This document shows positions 13,626 to 27,016 of a DNA stretch of 64,000 bases, one piece after another. The stretch's first letter is position 1. Every line of letters starts with the position of its first letter. A program made the translations under genes and the position numbers. This DNA comes from Oxyruncus cristatus (taxonomy: Eukaryota; Chordata; Aves; Passeriformes; Cotingidae), in NCBI GenBank assembly GCA_013399855.1, contig VXAY01002221.1, forward strand, positions 92,014-156,013. The letters are read 5' to 3'. Below the pieces are notes generated by a model, which was given only the letters and a program-made list of their open reading frames with translations, was not told the origin of the DNA and did no database searches.

Positions 13626-14986
13626 GACCCTACTGACATGATCAGCATCTGTTCACAGAAAAATGTTGTGTGTTTGTTTATTTTTAGTACACTCAGAAAA
13701 AAAAATCAAAGATGCTTAGCAAGGCTTTAAACACTTGAGTTGTTTGAATATTTTCACATCTATTTCTGTAATTAATTTTTCACACATATTTTTTAGGAAT
13801 ATATCCCCCCCCCCCGTTTTTTATACACTACACAACAGGGGCTTTTTTTTTTCTCATATCTTTTCTTCAGTCCTTCATTCCTGTTTTATCCACAGTGTCA
13901 CACCTGGAGTATTTCTTCCTCTATAGCCTGTCCACCCACCACTGATCATTTGGAAGTAGGATTCAGAATTAAGGTATAAAACAGCTTTTGTTTTATGAGA
14001 TTCAGAAGAAATTACCAGATTTTGTACTATGGTTATAAATTACTTTTTTTTTTTCATTAATAGAATTTATTTTTAAAATTTTACTTCTTCCATTTTATGT
14101 TTAATATTTTGGCCATATCCTTTCCTCTTCAGGATTCTGAGTGGCTGGTTTTTCAGGCTCTCTCAATTCCCATCTCAAGAGGGGGAGTTATGGGTCTGAG
14201 CACATGGCAGCCACGCAGTACCCTACTGTTAGAATTCCTGCTTTGAAATGTGGATCTTTCAGTGTCATTACATGGTATTTATGTGCATGAAATTTAAAGG
14301 AATCTGTCTTCAGGAAAACACATTGACAACTGTGACACTGTCATTCCAGGATTTTCATCAAAAGGAAGCACATCTCTGGGAAAAAGTGTTATTTCTCAGC
14401 TGCCTCTACCACCTTCAATGCTCAGAGCAAGACCAGTGTGTCATTTTGAGTCACAAAGCAAGTTCTAGCAGGTGATGATTTGTTCACCAGCACAAAGGTT
14501 AAGTAGACTGCTTTAGGGTACTTACACCTACCCAAAAAGGTGGAATGCAGATTTAAGGTATGAAACTGGGAAAAGTCCCACATTTAGTTCCTCGGTTTGG
14601 CATGTGACTCGCACAGAATGACACTTCTGCTGTTGGCTTTCTGCTGGGGATGAAAGATTTCAGCAAATAGATAAGATTTACAACGCCATCAAGGGATAAA
14701 ATTACATGGGAGAAGGTATGTTCTGATTTACACTTTCAAAGATGAGATAACACTTAAAACACTTGTAGCTAAGTGCAGTAGGATAAAAGGTGCTAAAGCT
14801 CAGTCCCTAATGGATGAACCTGCAATGATCATGCCCTAAACAGGCTAAAATTCCACTATAGTCCAAAGTTAGCTCCACACACTGTGAACACACCCTGCTG
14901 CTCCACTTCCAAAGGGAAAAATACCATCACAATCAGGCATCCAGAAAGAACTAGAAAGACTCCAAATCCTAATTAATATCTTATAA
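13626..14986. other. Non-coding DNA with a poly-C tract
   Basis: There are no genes recognised. It contains a run of eleven C at 13805-13815 and T-rich tracts near 13850 and 14045. Short open frames only. Confidence 0.55.
13805..13815. repeat. Poly-C homopolymer (C11)
   Basis: Eleven consecutive C bases, seen directly. Similar C runs occur at 26619-26633 and 31735-31743. Such tracts are prone to length errors in assemblies. Confidence 0.9.
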
Positions 14987-15245
14987 TTCATAGAATCATA
15001 GAATATCCTGAGTGGGAAGGGAGCCATAAGGATCATCCAGTCCAATTCCTGGCCCTGCACAGACACCCCAACAATCCCCCCTGTCCCGCAGAGCATCGTC
15101 CAGACCCTCCTGGAGCTCTGGCAGCCTTGGGGCTGTGCCCACTGCCCTGGGGAGCCTGGTCAGTGCCAACCACCCTCTGGGGGAAGAACCTTGTCCTGAG
15201 ATCCAACCTGACCCTGCCCTGACACAGCTCCAGTCCTTGTGCACA
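14987..15245 (-). mobile_element. CR1 LINE fragment, reverse orientation
   Basis: Octamers 'catagaatcatagaatatcc' on the left are followed by 'gtgggaagggagccataagg', then 'ctggagctctggcagccttg' and 'ccctggggagcctggtcagt'. These blocks recur in the copies at 32391, 53079 and 59880, so the four form one subfamily. Confidence 0.93.
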
Positions 15246-15332
15246 GTTTTCAAGTTTTTCAGTCAGATATTCATTCCCATTTGAATAATTCCAGAATTTT
15301 TTCATAACAGTATTTTTACTTCTTAAAGCAAA

Positions 15333-15351
15333 TTTAATAAATAAATAAATT
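15333..15351. repeat. (AATA)n microsatellite
   Basis: A short tract of AATAAATAAATAAAT type lies just beyond the CR1 copy at 14987-15245. It is low-complexity sequence with no coding content. Confidence 0.8.
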
Positions 15352-15439
15352 TAAAAATATTTTTAAGCCCTAATGTTATTTGGTAACTGATGTTATAATA
15401 GTTTGCTTGTTAAAAAATCCAAACTTTAGGATATAACAT

Positions 15440-15520
15440 GAATCACAGAATCATTAAGGTTGGAAAAGACCCCTAAGATCGAGTCCAACCGTTCATTGAT
15501 CACCAGAGTCATGCTACAAG
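15440..15520 (-). mobile_element. CR1 LINE tail fragment, reverse orientation
   Basis: 'aatcacagaatcattaaggt' followed by 'tggaaaagacccctaagatc' and 'gagtccaaccgttcattg' is the reverse complement of a CR1 3' tail. The same subfamily gives the longer copy at 54371. Only about 80 bp remain. Confidence 0.85.
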
Positions 15521-18500
15521 ATAGACTAAATAAAAGACAATCGGAGACAAATAAAAGAGAGTAAAGATCTCAGATAGCAAAGGTGACGAGGTTTTCACAT
15601 AACCAAAATATGCCAAACAAAGTAATGTCGTTCACCTAATGAAAGGTGTGGCTACAACCATTAGGAGACTGGTCTTGTGGTTTTCAGCTGCTTCTTAATC
15701 TGCTTCCAGTTGTCAGGACAGATGCTTTACCCATCATCTCTCACTCTGCTGCAGCAGGTAAATACTGTTTTATCACCCCTGAAATTAAAAAAAAAATTTA
15801 ACTTTGGATTTATATTTTACTGAAGCAACTGATTTCATATTCAGGAGGTTTTTTAACCTTTAGTTTTATATACTTTCTGGTTTCTGAGGATTTAAATATA
15901 ATGAGTTTGAGAATCTGTTATCATAAACACAACAAATTATTCCCAGGATAATGGATGGAAAGTGATGAATTACTGGAATATAAATCTATAACATTCACTC
16001 ATGGTTGGTAATAACCGAGGAACGGCAAGGCTGATTTATTACTTGCTGGTGTATCTATTCCTGTTCGGGATTGTTAAAATTATAGTACATAGAAAAATTT
16101 AATTAAAGTTATTAAAATGAGAAAACTATTTTCTGTTTTCTATTCCATAGCTGAAAAAGTTTTTCATTTGCTCATAAATTTAGGAATAAGTGTAACATTC
16201 ATCAAAGTGTAAAGAACAATGTTAGGCAGAGAGCTTATTGTAAATCTCATATTTCATCAACAGAAAGGATAATGTGTCAGAGAGTGCAAGAACTCTGAGC
16301 TTTAGAAAGCCTAGCAGAGAAAGAAATCATCTTTCATAAATATCTCAAATCCTCAGACAGACAAAACACATTAAATCCATTTAGATGTTAAAATAATGCT
16401 GATAACATTGGCATGATGGTTTTACACCCTGTTTGAGCCAGGACTCTTCAGTACACTGGAGAAGTCTCCCTGTGATACATTTTGGAACCTCTGTCTCTAA
16501 ATTCTCCCAAAAAGCAAGAAAACCAGCAGTTGTCACTTCTGGTCACTGTCCCATAATTAACTGTACCTGAGAGGGAACACCATATTCTTTATTTGATGCT
16601 CCAACATGATTCAGATCTAGAGGAGAAAAGACACTTGCAAGAAAATCTTTCTAAACCTGCTACAGTCCCTTTTCTGTCAGACTATTAAAAAAGGTCCTAG
16701 GAAAAAAAAGAGTTTAGAAATGGGTTTCTCCTTCCTTGATGGGCTTTTATTCACAGAGACTTTATTTTATTGATTTCTAACCTCCAGGTAATTTGAATGA
16801 TTTTTTCAATGAACCATTTATGAAATCTCACTTGAAACAGCAATTTTGTTTTACTCAGTGAAGGGAAATACAACAAGTAGTTAGATCAGCTTTCAAAGCC
16901 TGGAGTAAAAGACAGGCCAGTTAAGGTTTATCCTCTCAGACAGTGCCCAGCTGTGATTGGTTATCCAGAGGAAAACTTCAGCCCAGACTTAGGGAATATT
17001 TTGTCAGTTCAAGAATTTTCAGCTCTACTTAGATGGTGGAGCTTTTGTTCTCACAGAGGGTATCTTTCTGCTGAACCAAGGACATAAACCAGACTTTAAA
17101 TTCAGAGCATTCCCAGCACTGCCTGTCCCCCCCTAAAGATTTATTAGCTTTTAGTACCACAAATAGTTATCCAAGCTGCACTGGCAGAGCTCTGTGAGGA
17201 AATGCAGCTCTGATGGACAGCCTGGATAGGAGAGAAAGAATAAAGAGTTAGATAAATCCAGGCAAGATCAGGGAGCTGAAGAGACGAAACAAGGTCCTAA
17301 GAAGAGAGCAAAGGTGTGTTTGCTCATACCTGACCTGAAACAATTTGCTGTGTTTGCCAGGAATGTGCATTCCTGTGGTGTTTGCCCCTTTACAGCTCAT
17401 GGGGGATGAGAGTGGTTTCCTTAAATATGTCATTTTAGGAGAAGAGAATTTGAATTCAGCTGATAATTTCCTTTGGATCAATCTCTCTTTTTTCCCTTCT
17501 TATTTCCTGTGAGATGTTTCCTAGTTTAACCTTCTAAAAAGTCTTTTGCTCTACACTAAAACTACTGGGGATAAGGTTCTCATACATTCTGGCAAAAAAT
17601 GTCAGTGTGAGGTGAGGAGGAACAGCTCACATAGGCAGCCAGGAAGAAAAGGGGGAGAAAATCAAGTGGGCTGACAACAGTAGAATAAATCCAGGCAAAA
17701 CATCTTGAATGATCCATAGTCTTTCTTATCCAATGAAGTGAAGGTTTTGACCAGAGTACAGATGGCACAACTCTGAGAGCTGCTTAAAAACTTCATATAT
17801 TTTGAGAAGGAACACTGACCCACGTATAAAAAAAAAATAGATACTCACTTGTACATATAAAAATCTGTATATTTAAGGAATTACTGCAGTGTGCTGATGC
17901 AAATGGGCTCATCTCTGTGGGTTTGCAGCTCTGTTGCATTACTTGAGTGCTGTGTTTTTCTGGTGCAGCCTTTGCAGGCCAAAGCTGCCTCTATTTGCAT
18001 CCCTGTGAAAGCTGATATCTCCAGTCTGTGCCTGGTGCTTCCTACGGCAGAACACAGGCTAAAAGGGCTTGGAATTCAATGGGCAACAGTAAAAAGGGAG
18101 TTGGAAAAAGATACATTGCTAAGCCCTGTTTCTTAGAGGGCTGCAATGAAGCACGAAGACCACAGAAAAGCTCTCCGGGGATTGAAACACTGAACTCCCA
18201 CAGGCCATGAGCTGAATTTAATGCTTTACCAACATGACACCTTTTTTTTTAATTCAATAAGGATATTTAGAACCTTTGAACCAGTGACATGGATATAGAC
18301 TGGACAGGGAATTACACGAACATCTCCAAGGATGGTGCATATCTCTGTTAGAAACAGTGCACTGTGCTTTGCAGGAAACCATCTGATTTAAACACAGTCA
18401 TTTGAAGAGGATGTAACAGCCTATTTGTACTTACAAAATGCTCCGTAGTTTTGTAGTTTTATTTTTCAGGACAGTTTTGCCTCCTTGGTTGTTAGGAATA

Positions 18501-19439
18501 ATTCTTACTTGAATATTTGGGCACTCTTGGGAAAAATAGTTACTTTGGAGCAATAGTATATCAGAAATTGATGTAAATTTGTATGTATAGGAATGCTGAC
18601 CAAGCTTTAGCTCAGTAAGGACAGCTAAATAAAATTCAGATACTGCAAGTTGTGTACAATAAATTCATTACAATACAGAGATTAAGAATTATTTTTCTTC
18701 CCACAATAAAGAATAAAAAAAATCTGAGCTAAAGTAACAAGAAAATCAACAATTCAAGACTTCAGGTAACTTAAAGTTACATGAGTTCACACAAATCTGC
18801 AATTAAAGGAAAGATGAAAGAGAGAAATCATTCTTTTTGGTGTCATTTCTGTTTTATCAGACCTGTCAGTTTCCAAGGATAATGAGGGATGGCCATGCTC
18901 TCCTAATAGTTCTGGACAATATACCTGAAAAGACAAGAAGAAGATGAGTCTCAAAGCTTTGACGAATAGCTGCAACTTAAACTGTGAATTCACATGGTCA
19001 TAAGAGAATCAAGGAAAAAATGTTCATACACAACCCTTCAGAACACAAGTTATCTTTAAAGCAAAACAATTGATGCAACCAATTTTCCAAAACACTAATG
19101 GAAAGTTATATTTTTCACAGAAGGCTTCCTAAAATGAATAATTATTTTCATCTCACTTTGGTTTAGCTTTCCATTAGAGACTGTGGTCAGGGACACAGTA
19201 AATGAGGAGGAAATCATGAGCTTGCAAAGGGTGTGATGACTTGGAAGTGTTCTGTGCTATAGAATAGATATGTAAATAAACATGTTTGTGAATATTTGGC
19301 AGCAGATTGGCCAACTTGGTGAGGTGGATTGTAAACTGAGGGTCTGGAGGGGCAGAGTTCTAAGTGGAAACACTGTGGCCTTTGCATCCAAGAGGGAAAT
19401 TAGCCAGGCCATCAGAGCAGAGACAAATGTTCCTTAGCT
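15521..19439. other. Non-coding DNA, nothing recognised
   Basis: Nearly four kilobases without a recognisable gene or repeat family. Open frames are at most 81 codons. A/T homopolymers are common. Intergenic or intronic status cannot be decided from the sequence. Confidence 0.6.
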
Positions 19440-20950
19440 TCCTTCCAAAATGAGAACCAGGAGACCAACCACCTCACGTGCATGGTGAACAAACAGGAGG
19501 AAGTGGAGCTCCGTGCCCAGCGGGAAGTCAAACCATAGGAGTAACTAAAATAGGGTGGGACAACTGCTGTGGCTGGAGGACTGTGCTGGAAGGTTGTTGG
19601 CTGTCTTGTGAAGGCAGGAGGGAAGAGGAGGAGAAGTTATGCTCTGTGTTGGGGAGAACCCTGAATGGAGAGAAGTCAACTATGGCAGTTGTGGAAGTCC
19701 TGTCTAATGACTCTGGGTCAGGATCAGTTGGGTCATCTCCAAGGAGGAATCTTGCAGCAGGCAGCTGCCCACTGACCTCCAAACCAAGATGATCGGTCCA
19801 ACGAAGCAATATCTCAATCACTTCAGCAAGCCTTGGATCAACAGAAACTGGTTCTTATGGGTGACCTCAACTATGCAGACATTCATTAGAAGATCAAAAC
19901 AGCAGCTCATGTGTCATCCATCGGGTTCCTGGAACACCCAGAGCACTGCTTCCTGTACAGTTGTTAGATGTGCCAGCAGGAATGAACCACTGCTGGAACT
20001 GCTACTCCCAAACCAAGAAAACTGCTCTGTAGTACCTTGGTCAGTGACAGCCTTGGCTGCAGAGATCACAATATTGTGGAGACTGGCATCCTGCTGAGCA
20101 CTCTGGACCTTGGTACTGACACAGGGTTTAGGTTTTAGAAGGACAAAGTTCAACTTGCTTGGAGCTGGGAGGGATTCTGTGGGAAGATTCCCTGGAGGAT
20201 AAAGGAGCTAGCAAGTGCTGGGATTATTTCGAGAAAGTTCTCCTGGAAGCACAAAAATATCCATCCCTTTTGAAGGTAAGGGAAGTAGGCAGAATGAGAG
20301 GACCTCTTGGCTCACTGTGAGCTTCTGAGTCTGCTCAAATCTAAAAGAAAGGGTACCAGAGATGGACAAGCAGTCACATACCCACTGAGAACTTGCCAGG
20401 GTGGGCAGAGTTGCAGTTAGAGAAACAAAAGCTCAGCTCAAACTGAAATTGGCCAGAGATGTCTAAAACTACAGGAAAAGGTTCTTCGTTATTTAAACAA
20501 CAAGCAGAAACAGAAGAAAAAGATGGGCCCATTGTTAAACAAGAGAGGTGAACTGGCCACCAGGAATGCTGAAAAGGTGGAGGTTCTCAACACTTCTTCC
20601 CCTCTGTCTTTCCCAGCACTGTTGGGCCCCAGTCCTTGGGAACACCAGTCCAGGTTGGTGTGAACACAGACCCACCACCAGCGCAAGAAGGGTTGGGGTG
20701 GGAACTGTTGGAGGAGCTTGACCCCTACAAATCCTGAGGGTGCTAATGGAGCTGACGGGACAGTGAGGCTGCTCCCTGTGATCTTCGAGAAGTCCTGGAG
20801 ATCAGGGGATTTCCAGAAGAGTGGAAGAAGGTTATTTAATGTCACCTCCATTACAAGAAGGGCTGAAGTGAGGATCCAGGAAATTAGATGTCCATCAAAT
20901 CTTCCTTCAGTCCCTGAGAAAGTTAAGGAAAGTCCTCATAGGCCAAGATA
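19440..20950 (+). pseudogene. Decayed CR1 LINE ORF2: endonuclease domain and start of reverse transcriptase
   Basis: This is an internal piece of a CR1 element rather than the usual 3' tail. Translation of the plus strand in shifting frames gives CR1 ORF2 landmarks in order: 'NKQEEVELRAQRE' from about 19485 (endonuclease N terminus), 'IGWDNCCGWRTVLEGCWL' near 19550, 'LVLMGDLNYAD' at about 19848-19880 (the G-D-x-N endonuclease block), 'SLGCRDHNIVE' at 20049-20081 (the block with the catalytic Asp-His pair), and 'IFEKSWRSGDFQKSGRR' near 20780, where the reverse transcriptase region begins. In intact CR1, ORF2 nicks target DNA and copies the element RNA. Here a stop follows the first motif at 19887-19889, further stops occur, and there is a frame change near 19530. 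Most of the reverse transcriptase is absent, so it is not functional. Match to CR1 is from family knowledge; exact ends are estimates. Confidence 0.85.
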
Positions 20951-23900
20951 AGGCACTTTCCTAAAGGAAAAGCCAAAGGTCATGCATGCAAGCAAAGAAA
21001 AACCAAGATTTTAATCTCTATTTCCCATCAGTAACACACGTACATCATTCTTTTTTCTGTGTACCATCCCAGAAATTTCTGTTAAGAGCCAGATTCTGAG
21101 ACCCAAATTCATAACAAATAATTATATATCTCACAGGTGTCTCTCACACCTACAAATACATATGGTATTTAAATCAAGACTCCACTGAGACACGTTGTGT
21201 GGCTGTTACATATTTGATGACAGTGAAAAAAAGCATCAGAAAGTGTCTACCAGCTTCCTACAATAACTTAAACAAGCCTATGATATCAACACTGTGTTTT
21301 CACACAGATCCAAGCATAGCCCCATACCAGGTGTAATGAAGACAATTAACTCTATCCCAGCCAGACCCAGCACAGAGACACATTTCTTTTACAGTAGTGA
21401 GTGAGCCATGGAAAACTTGCCTCTTCCCTTTGAAATGCATATTCCCCAGCTGGATGCTTTATGACGACCATCTAATTGAAAACATGTCTAATATAGAGCA
21501 GCATCTGTTTCTGCAGTAAACAGACACTGAGAGGGCTCATGACTGTCTAAGGCTTCAGAAGTGAGGAAGGTCAGTACATGGATTTGTGTGGGAAAACTAT
21601 CCTGCTTTGGATTAAAAGCAAACTGAAGTTATCGAAAACATACAAAAAAAAAAAAATAGGGTATAGACTGGACACCATTTGTTTTCCAAGGGCAGGATTA
21701 CTAAAATCTACATGGATTCCAGACTTGCTCAAATTATGTTCATTTGGAATTGTTTTCTCTGTGGATATGAAACATTTGCTTTCAGATACATTCCTCAGCA
21801 TTTTAGGATTGGCTTTTCAGGGCCCTGGCATCTAGCAGGGGTAGACCACTATCTTCTAATAGGGTTTCATTTAGCCTCTGGTGGCATGGCTGTAATGTAC
21901 TGGGTCCTTATGACCTTACCCTGCTTAAACTAGTGGGGTCATCTGATGAAGTGATGACTTCATGTTTTGATTACCATTGTCATCCCCTTGACTGGGAGAG
22001 AAGGAGTGCTGGGATACTCTGCTGAATTGTCTGGAGTCTGCTTGGTTCTCAGAAGTGAGAGCTGGGAGAAGTGAGCGCTCAGCACGGAGCTGATCGTCAT
22101 CTGTTCACAAATTTTCCTTGAGGGAGAAAAGTAGCTGAGAGAAGCTCTTTAGTCAGAGAATGCTGATAAATGGCTCCTGGATAGTTTTGTCCCATTGTCC
22201 AGCTTTTTTTTTAGCCATGCACCTGATTCCAGCAGAACTAAGCTTCAAATTGAGCCTGGGATCATTAACACTTGATTATGTTACACTTTGGGGTACAGTG
22301 GAGTCTGTTCTCTCACTGATGGTATTGCTGAGACATCTGAAGCACCTGATCCTGCTTTGGAAAATCATTGCCAATGAGTCCCTGATTAGTGGCTGACCAA
22401 GTTGTAACTCAGGAAATGCATTCGACAAATCTTCAAAGCTGCTGAGGATGTCCGAAGGTTGGGCACATCAGTGTGTTGGTACCATGAGGAGTTACATTGT
22501 TCGTGCCAGGAGGACCTTTCCAGATTGAAAGTTGTCCAACTGGTAATGAATTGGAGGCAGCAGATTTCATTCATTCCAAGAAGAAAAAACACCATAACTG
22601 ATGGAATGGACAGGGACTATTTTCACGAAATAATCCTTTCTTGGCTTCTCTGCTAGAGAAAACTTGCCTGAAAGCTTCAGAAGCAGATTAAGTAAAAGTT
22701 AAAGGCTCTCCCCAGTTTTCAATTTTGCTTGTTTGAATGACTTTTAGTAGGTTTTGGGACTCTGTTCAGACACACAGCCATCTGCTGACAATCCAGCAAA
22801 GATTTACACTGCTGCAGTCTCACAACTCGATTCCTGTAATCCTTTTATGCTTGGTTATTGGTGAGGCTGGTCCACTGAGTCAGAATTAGTTCCAAAGACA
22901 GCAATATGATTCTATAAATTTTTATAGCTAATTTGGCCTAGTTTGTGTATCCAGCAATTTAAACTGCTGGTTTTAACTGTGAGAACTATAAAATGTTTTG
23001 TTTGAGACCTTTTTGTGTCTCTATCTGGTGTGCCTGTATGAACCCATGATAAAAACTCTGTGCACTTTGGAAATATATGTTCCTTGAAATCCAAAAAATT
23101 CATCTTGCTATGCTTCTAAAAAATACCCACCATGATTTTTCCAACTTATCACCTCATTCACTTTATAGTCTCTTTGTTTTTTTTTTCTGATTTCTTTATA
23201 CTTTTAATTACTTTAGAGAATGATATTTAACAAAAAATTTTGTGTTTGGTTTTGTTATTCAGCATCTCAAATACAATTACCCTGTTAAGAATAAAAAATA
23301 TTAGTTCAGGTCTGCCTATAGGTGTGGATGTTTTGTATTCTTGTTCAAACTCCAAAGGTGAGATTTTAACAACAAATTCTTCTGAAAAGAAAAAGAAATC
23401 CTATGAAAGCAACAGGGTTTTCAAGAGCAGCATATCTTTCTCCATTAAAGCATGTCAAGTCTTATCTCAAGTGTATTTCTGAGTTTGCCACTTTCCATTC
23501 TTGTTCTAGTGTCACTGAATTAACCTTCTACACACAGTATGATCTAAAAATCAAACAGTTGTTAAGACCTTGAAGGTAGAACTCTAAAGATATCATATGT
23601 CTTCAGAGAATTACTTGTCTGAATGAAGCTGTCTTCCTTTTTTTTTTTCTTTTAAAGAAAGGGAAAAGTACATTGTAAAAATACTGAGCTTCATAGTTGG
23701 GAATCCTGTAATTGTTTTATGCAGAAACCAAGTGCTCAGCTCTTCTGGAAAAGAGGTTGTTCTGACATTAGCAGAAGGGTCATGTTCAGGACTGAGCCCA
23801 TGTTCACCAATACTGAGTTACCCCAACAGCCTTGGTTGTTCAGCTTTGCCTTGGGAAGGGGTATAAAAATGAAGAATTAGTCCCCAGAGTTCTGTTTGTG

Positions 23901-24469
23901 CCTTCCAGCATTCCCTCTGCAGCCGCTGCTACTACACAAACTGTCTGCAGGAATGACTTGCTAAACCTCTCAATAATTTAAAACTCAGTGTTCTATTTAT
24001 GATAGAAATTAAAAATGTGCCCATTACTGCAGCATCTCAGTCTTCAATGCAGACATCCTCATATTCCTTGGGTAAAGAGGGGACTATTAGGAAGGCCTTA
24101 TGAAGGGATAGTCAATGATTGACTGGCACTACTATCCTTGATATAAATGGAATTGTTTATAGTTAAAACTAGCTAAAAACCCAAAAAATAAAAAGAGAAA
24201 ATGACTCCTTCTCATAGGGCAACAAGGAATATAGAAGGCTTGGTTCTCAAGGCAGTTAATAAAACACAGATAAGCCACTTTTTTTCCTTTTATTTATATT
24301 TGAAGTTTGGATTGTCTTTGCCAGAACTGACAGCTTTGGAATTTCATCACTTTGATTTCTATCACATTTTCATTCCTATTTCCTTTCCACCCTGTAACAG
24401 GAGTTTCAACACAAAGTGCCACTGGGAATTTAGCATGAGGTAAGCACAAGGACAGGACAAATCACTCAG
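20951..24469. other. Non-coding DNA, nothing recognised
   Basis: There is a poly-A tract at 21644-21656. Two partly adjacent plus-strand open frames (22160-22396, 78 codons; 22459-22656, 65 codons) look faintly protein-like but I recognise neither. No supported exon structure was found. Confidence 0.5.
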
Positions 24470-24830
24470 TGCCGCAAAATCTAAAATGTATCTGTTTATT
24501 GGGATTGGAGCAGCTGTGGATGGTGATCCCTGCACTCAGTGTGTGACCTTGGGCACTCACACATTTCACACTCCTGCCAGGGCCACAGATCCTCCAGTCC
24601 AGTTCAGAAGGTCCCCTTGGAGCCCAGGGGACACTCACTCCCACCTCTCCACATCCTGAGGCCTGGCTGGTGGTCCCACCTCCAGATGGAGAGATGCCAC
24701 CCTGGCCTATGGCTCCAACGGTGTTGGATGTTCCCATACAGATCTTTCCACAGTTGGGAATTGCTTTTGCTATTTATTGCTTTCCAAATTCCACTGTCAG
24801 CATAAGCCACCAAGGGAGCACATTCTCACA
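24470..24830 (-). other. Unclassified GC-richer block with minus-strand AATAAA, LTR-like or 3'-exon-like
   Basis: Base composition is more GC-rich than the flanks. On the minus strand a continuous frame (24462-24737) leads to 'tcccaataaacagatac', a polyadenylation signal, near the left end. That arrangement fits an LTR in reverse orientation or a terminal exon, but I see no certain TG...CA ends or target duplication. The family is not recognised. Confidence 0.25.
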
Positions 24831-26961
24831 AGGTCACAGGACTGTTTGACTGCACCTGTGGCTTTATATTGGTATTCAGGAGCACGGAGCAGTGTGTGAG
24901 CAGGGCATGTTGCAGACGTGCCTCTCTGGGATCAGCCCATGCTGCTTTAGCAGCTCTTTGACAGCACTTCCATCCTTCACTCCCTGCAAACTTGAAGTTT
25001 GCACCCCATTTGTTCTTCCTGAGCACAGGTACCGTGTGTTGTGCATTAAGAACCTCACTTCAAAACCATGCCCTGAAAAATGTCAGCAGTTGCCCCAAAT
25101 GGTGAATAACTTGTTCAGAAGGTCAAGAGGGAAATAATTGCATGGGAAACAGAAAACAAGCAATTCTAAGCATTTTGCATCTTAACATTTGCAGCAAAAT
25201 GTGATTGTCATTCTGGGTCACTCAGTCCAGAAAACTGGGCTGAACAGAAGTTATTCTTAAGGTTTATTGTTTCAAATATGGGGCTGTGATTACCAGACCT
25301 TGCTTAGAAGAGAAGTAAAACAGGAAAGGAGCTCTGGAAAGGAAGACAAGATCCATCCAAGGAATCATATGTATGGAAAGCTGGACATGGGTAAATAATT
25401 TGAAAATTTGGCCACTCCTTAATATTTGCTTCATAGCTTTCCCTGGAACATCATAGAGTTTGAAAACTGATGCAAGGCTAGTGAAATAGAAAAATAAAAA
25501 TATGTCATTCATTTCTATAAGTTGCCATCTAAAAAGAATGTTTCTGCCTACACAGAAAGGAGACATGCAATAATTACTCAAGTCCCATCACTCACAAAGA
25601 CATAGTGAAGGGTAGTGAAAGCACAAATTTAGAACAAGTTCTCTTAAAAAGGGCACTTCAACACCCAAATTTGTTGTTGCTGCTACACTGTGATTGAATA
25701 TGAGCTGTGTAGCAGTAAAAGATATCAAAAGGAAGTGCTATCATCATGTCTCTGGGGAAGAGATGTCTTTCGGTTTTGGACCTTTTTCAAACAGATGTCT
25801 AGCAAACTGATCCCAGTATTGACTGCTCCAGCAAAGGCAAATGTTTGCAGAACTTTGAATCAGAAGGGAAGGATTAGGGGGTTTTATGCCCTGTGATGTG
25901 CACAGGGGATGACACATGCAACACCAACCCCTTTCTCTTTGCGTTTTGTCATCCTTCAAATCCTACAGTGAGTCATTTGCATTTGTCACATCTTTTTCTT
26001 GACCTGGGCACCTCTATTCCAGTATTTGGTCAGTCTCCAAAAACACACAACTCACCTCTTGCAGCTAAAGGTTACATTTGTAAAAAAATCAATTTATATA
26101 TTGAGATCTTGTGTCCACAGTGAGGGCTGGTGACAAGAATAAGAAGTCAACTTTAATACTCAAGTTGGCTGAATTATGATCCATTTTCCTGAGAAATGAT
26201 ATCATTGAGTATTCCCTTGCAGTCCAAAGAAAAATTTATAATGCTGTGCTTTCCCACACCTCTGTGCACACCACAGAAATATGGCATGAGGGTGAAAGGT
26301 GCAGCTGACCCTGAGGGGTGGGTTTGGAGCAGGGGCAGACCACAGGATTTTCCATAGTTCCTTTTTCAACACCTGGGAGCTGCACTCAACTGAGGGGCTA
26401 CAAGCAGTGGCTTCTTGCCAGTTTATGCTGCTCCAAGAAACAGTTTTACAGCTGATTTTCTTCTGCTTCCAGCTGAAATGGTATAAGGGAATTGAAATAG
26501 AATGTGAGAGAAGCTGGTCCCAAATATTCCACTTTATTTTACTGTTATGATTCATTGAAAGAGAAAGAAAATTTTAGTTCAGTCTAATCCTCCCTACTAT
26601 GAATTTCCGTCGATACAACCCCCCGCCCCCCCCTTTTCATTATTTACAAGTGATGGAATGCGCCCTGTAATTATCTGCTACAGAGTTGACCTAGTTGAGT
26701 TGAAAAGCTGTTTTCACTGACACAGACAAGCAGAACTAACCTGGAATGTTTATGGAAAAATCTGGTATATAGAAATGCTCCCACTGTAAACATTTTTCTA
26801 CAAGGAATGCCCAGATCCAAACTGTGGGCTTCCAAAAGCAGGCCCTGAGCTGTTTCAAGGCAGTTGTTTTAAATCTGTGAGGTCACTTTTTGATCCAGGA
26901 CTACAATCACATTTAAATGAATCTTTGTGATATGGTTTACTGAGCACTGTGGGATTCTGAC
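24831..26961. other. Non-coding DNA, nothing recognised
   Basis: Short chance frames only (at most 117 codons, 26202-26555 minus). An interrupted poly-C tract lies at 26619-26633. No supported gene or repeat family. Confidence 0.55.
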
Positions 26962-27016
26962 CAAGGTTGGACTTGATGATCTTGGAGGTCTTTTCCAATG
27001 TTAATGATTCTATGGA
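26962..27016 (+). mobile_element. CR1 LINE 3' terminus remnant
   Basis: 'ggttggacttgatgatcttg' followed by 'gaggtcttttccaatg' and 'ttaatgattctatgg' is the last ~55 bp of a CR1 element of the 'ttggacttgatgatct' subfamily. Confidence 0.88.

Noticed and set aside
22160..22656. Pair of plus-strand frames with protein-like text
   Set aside because: They are in different frames with a stop between them and match nothing I know; could be chance or an old pseudogene, not supportable.
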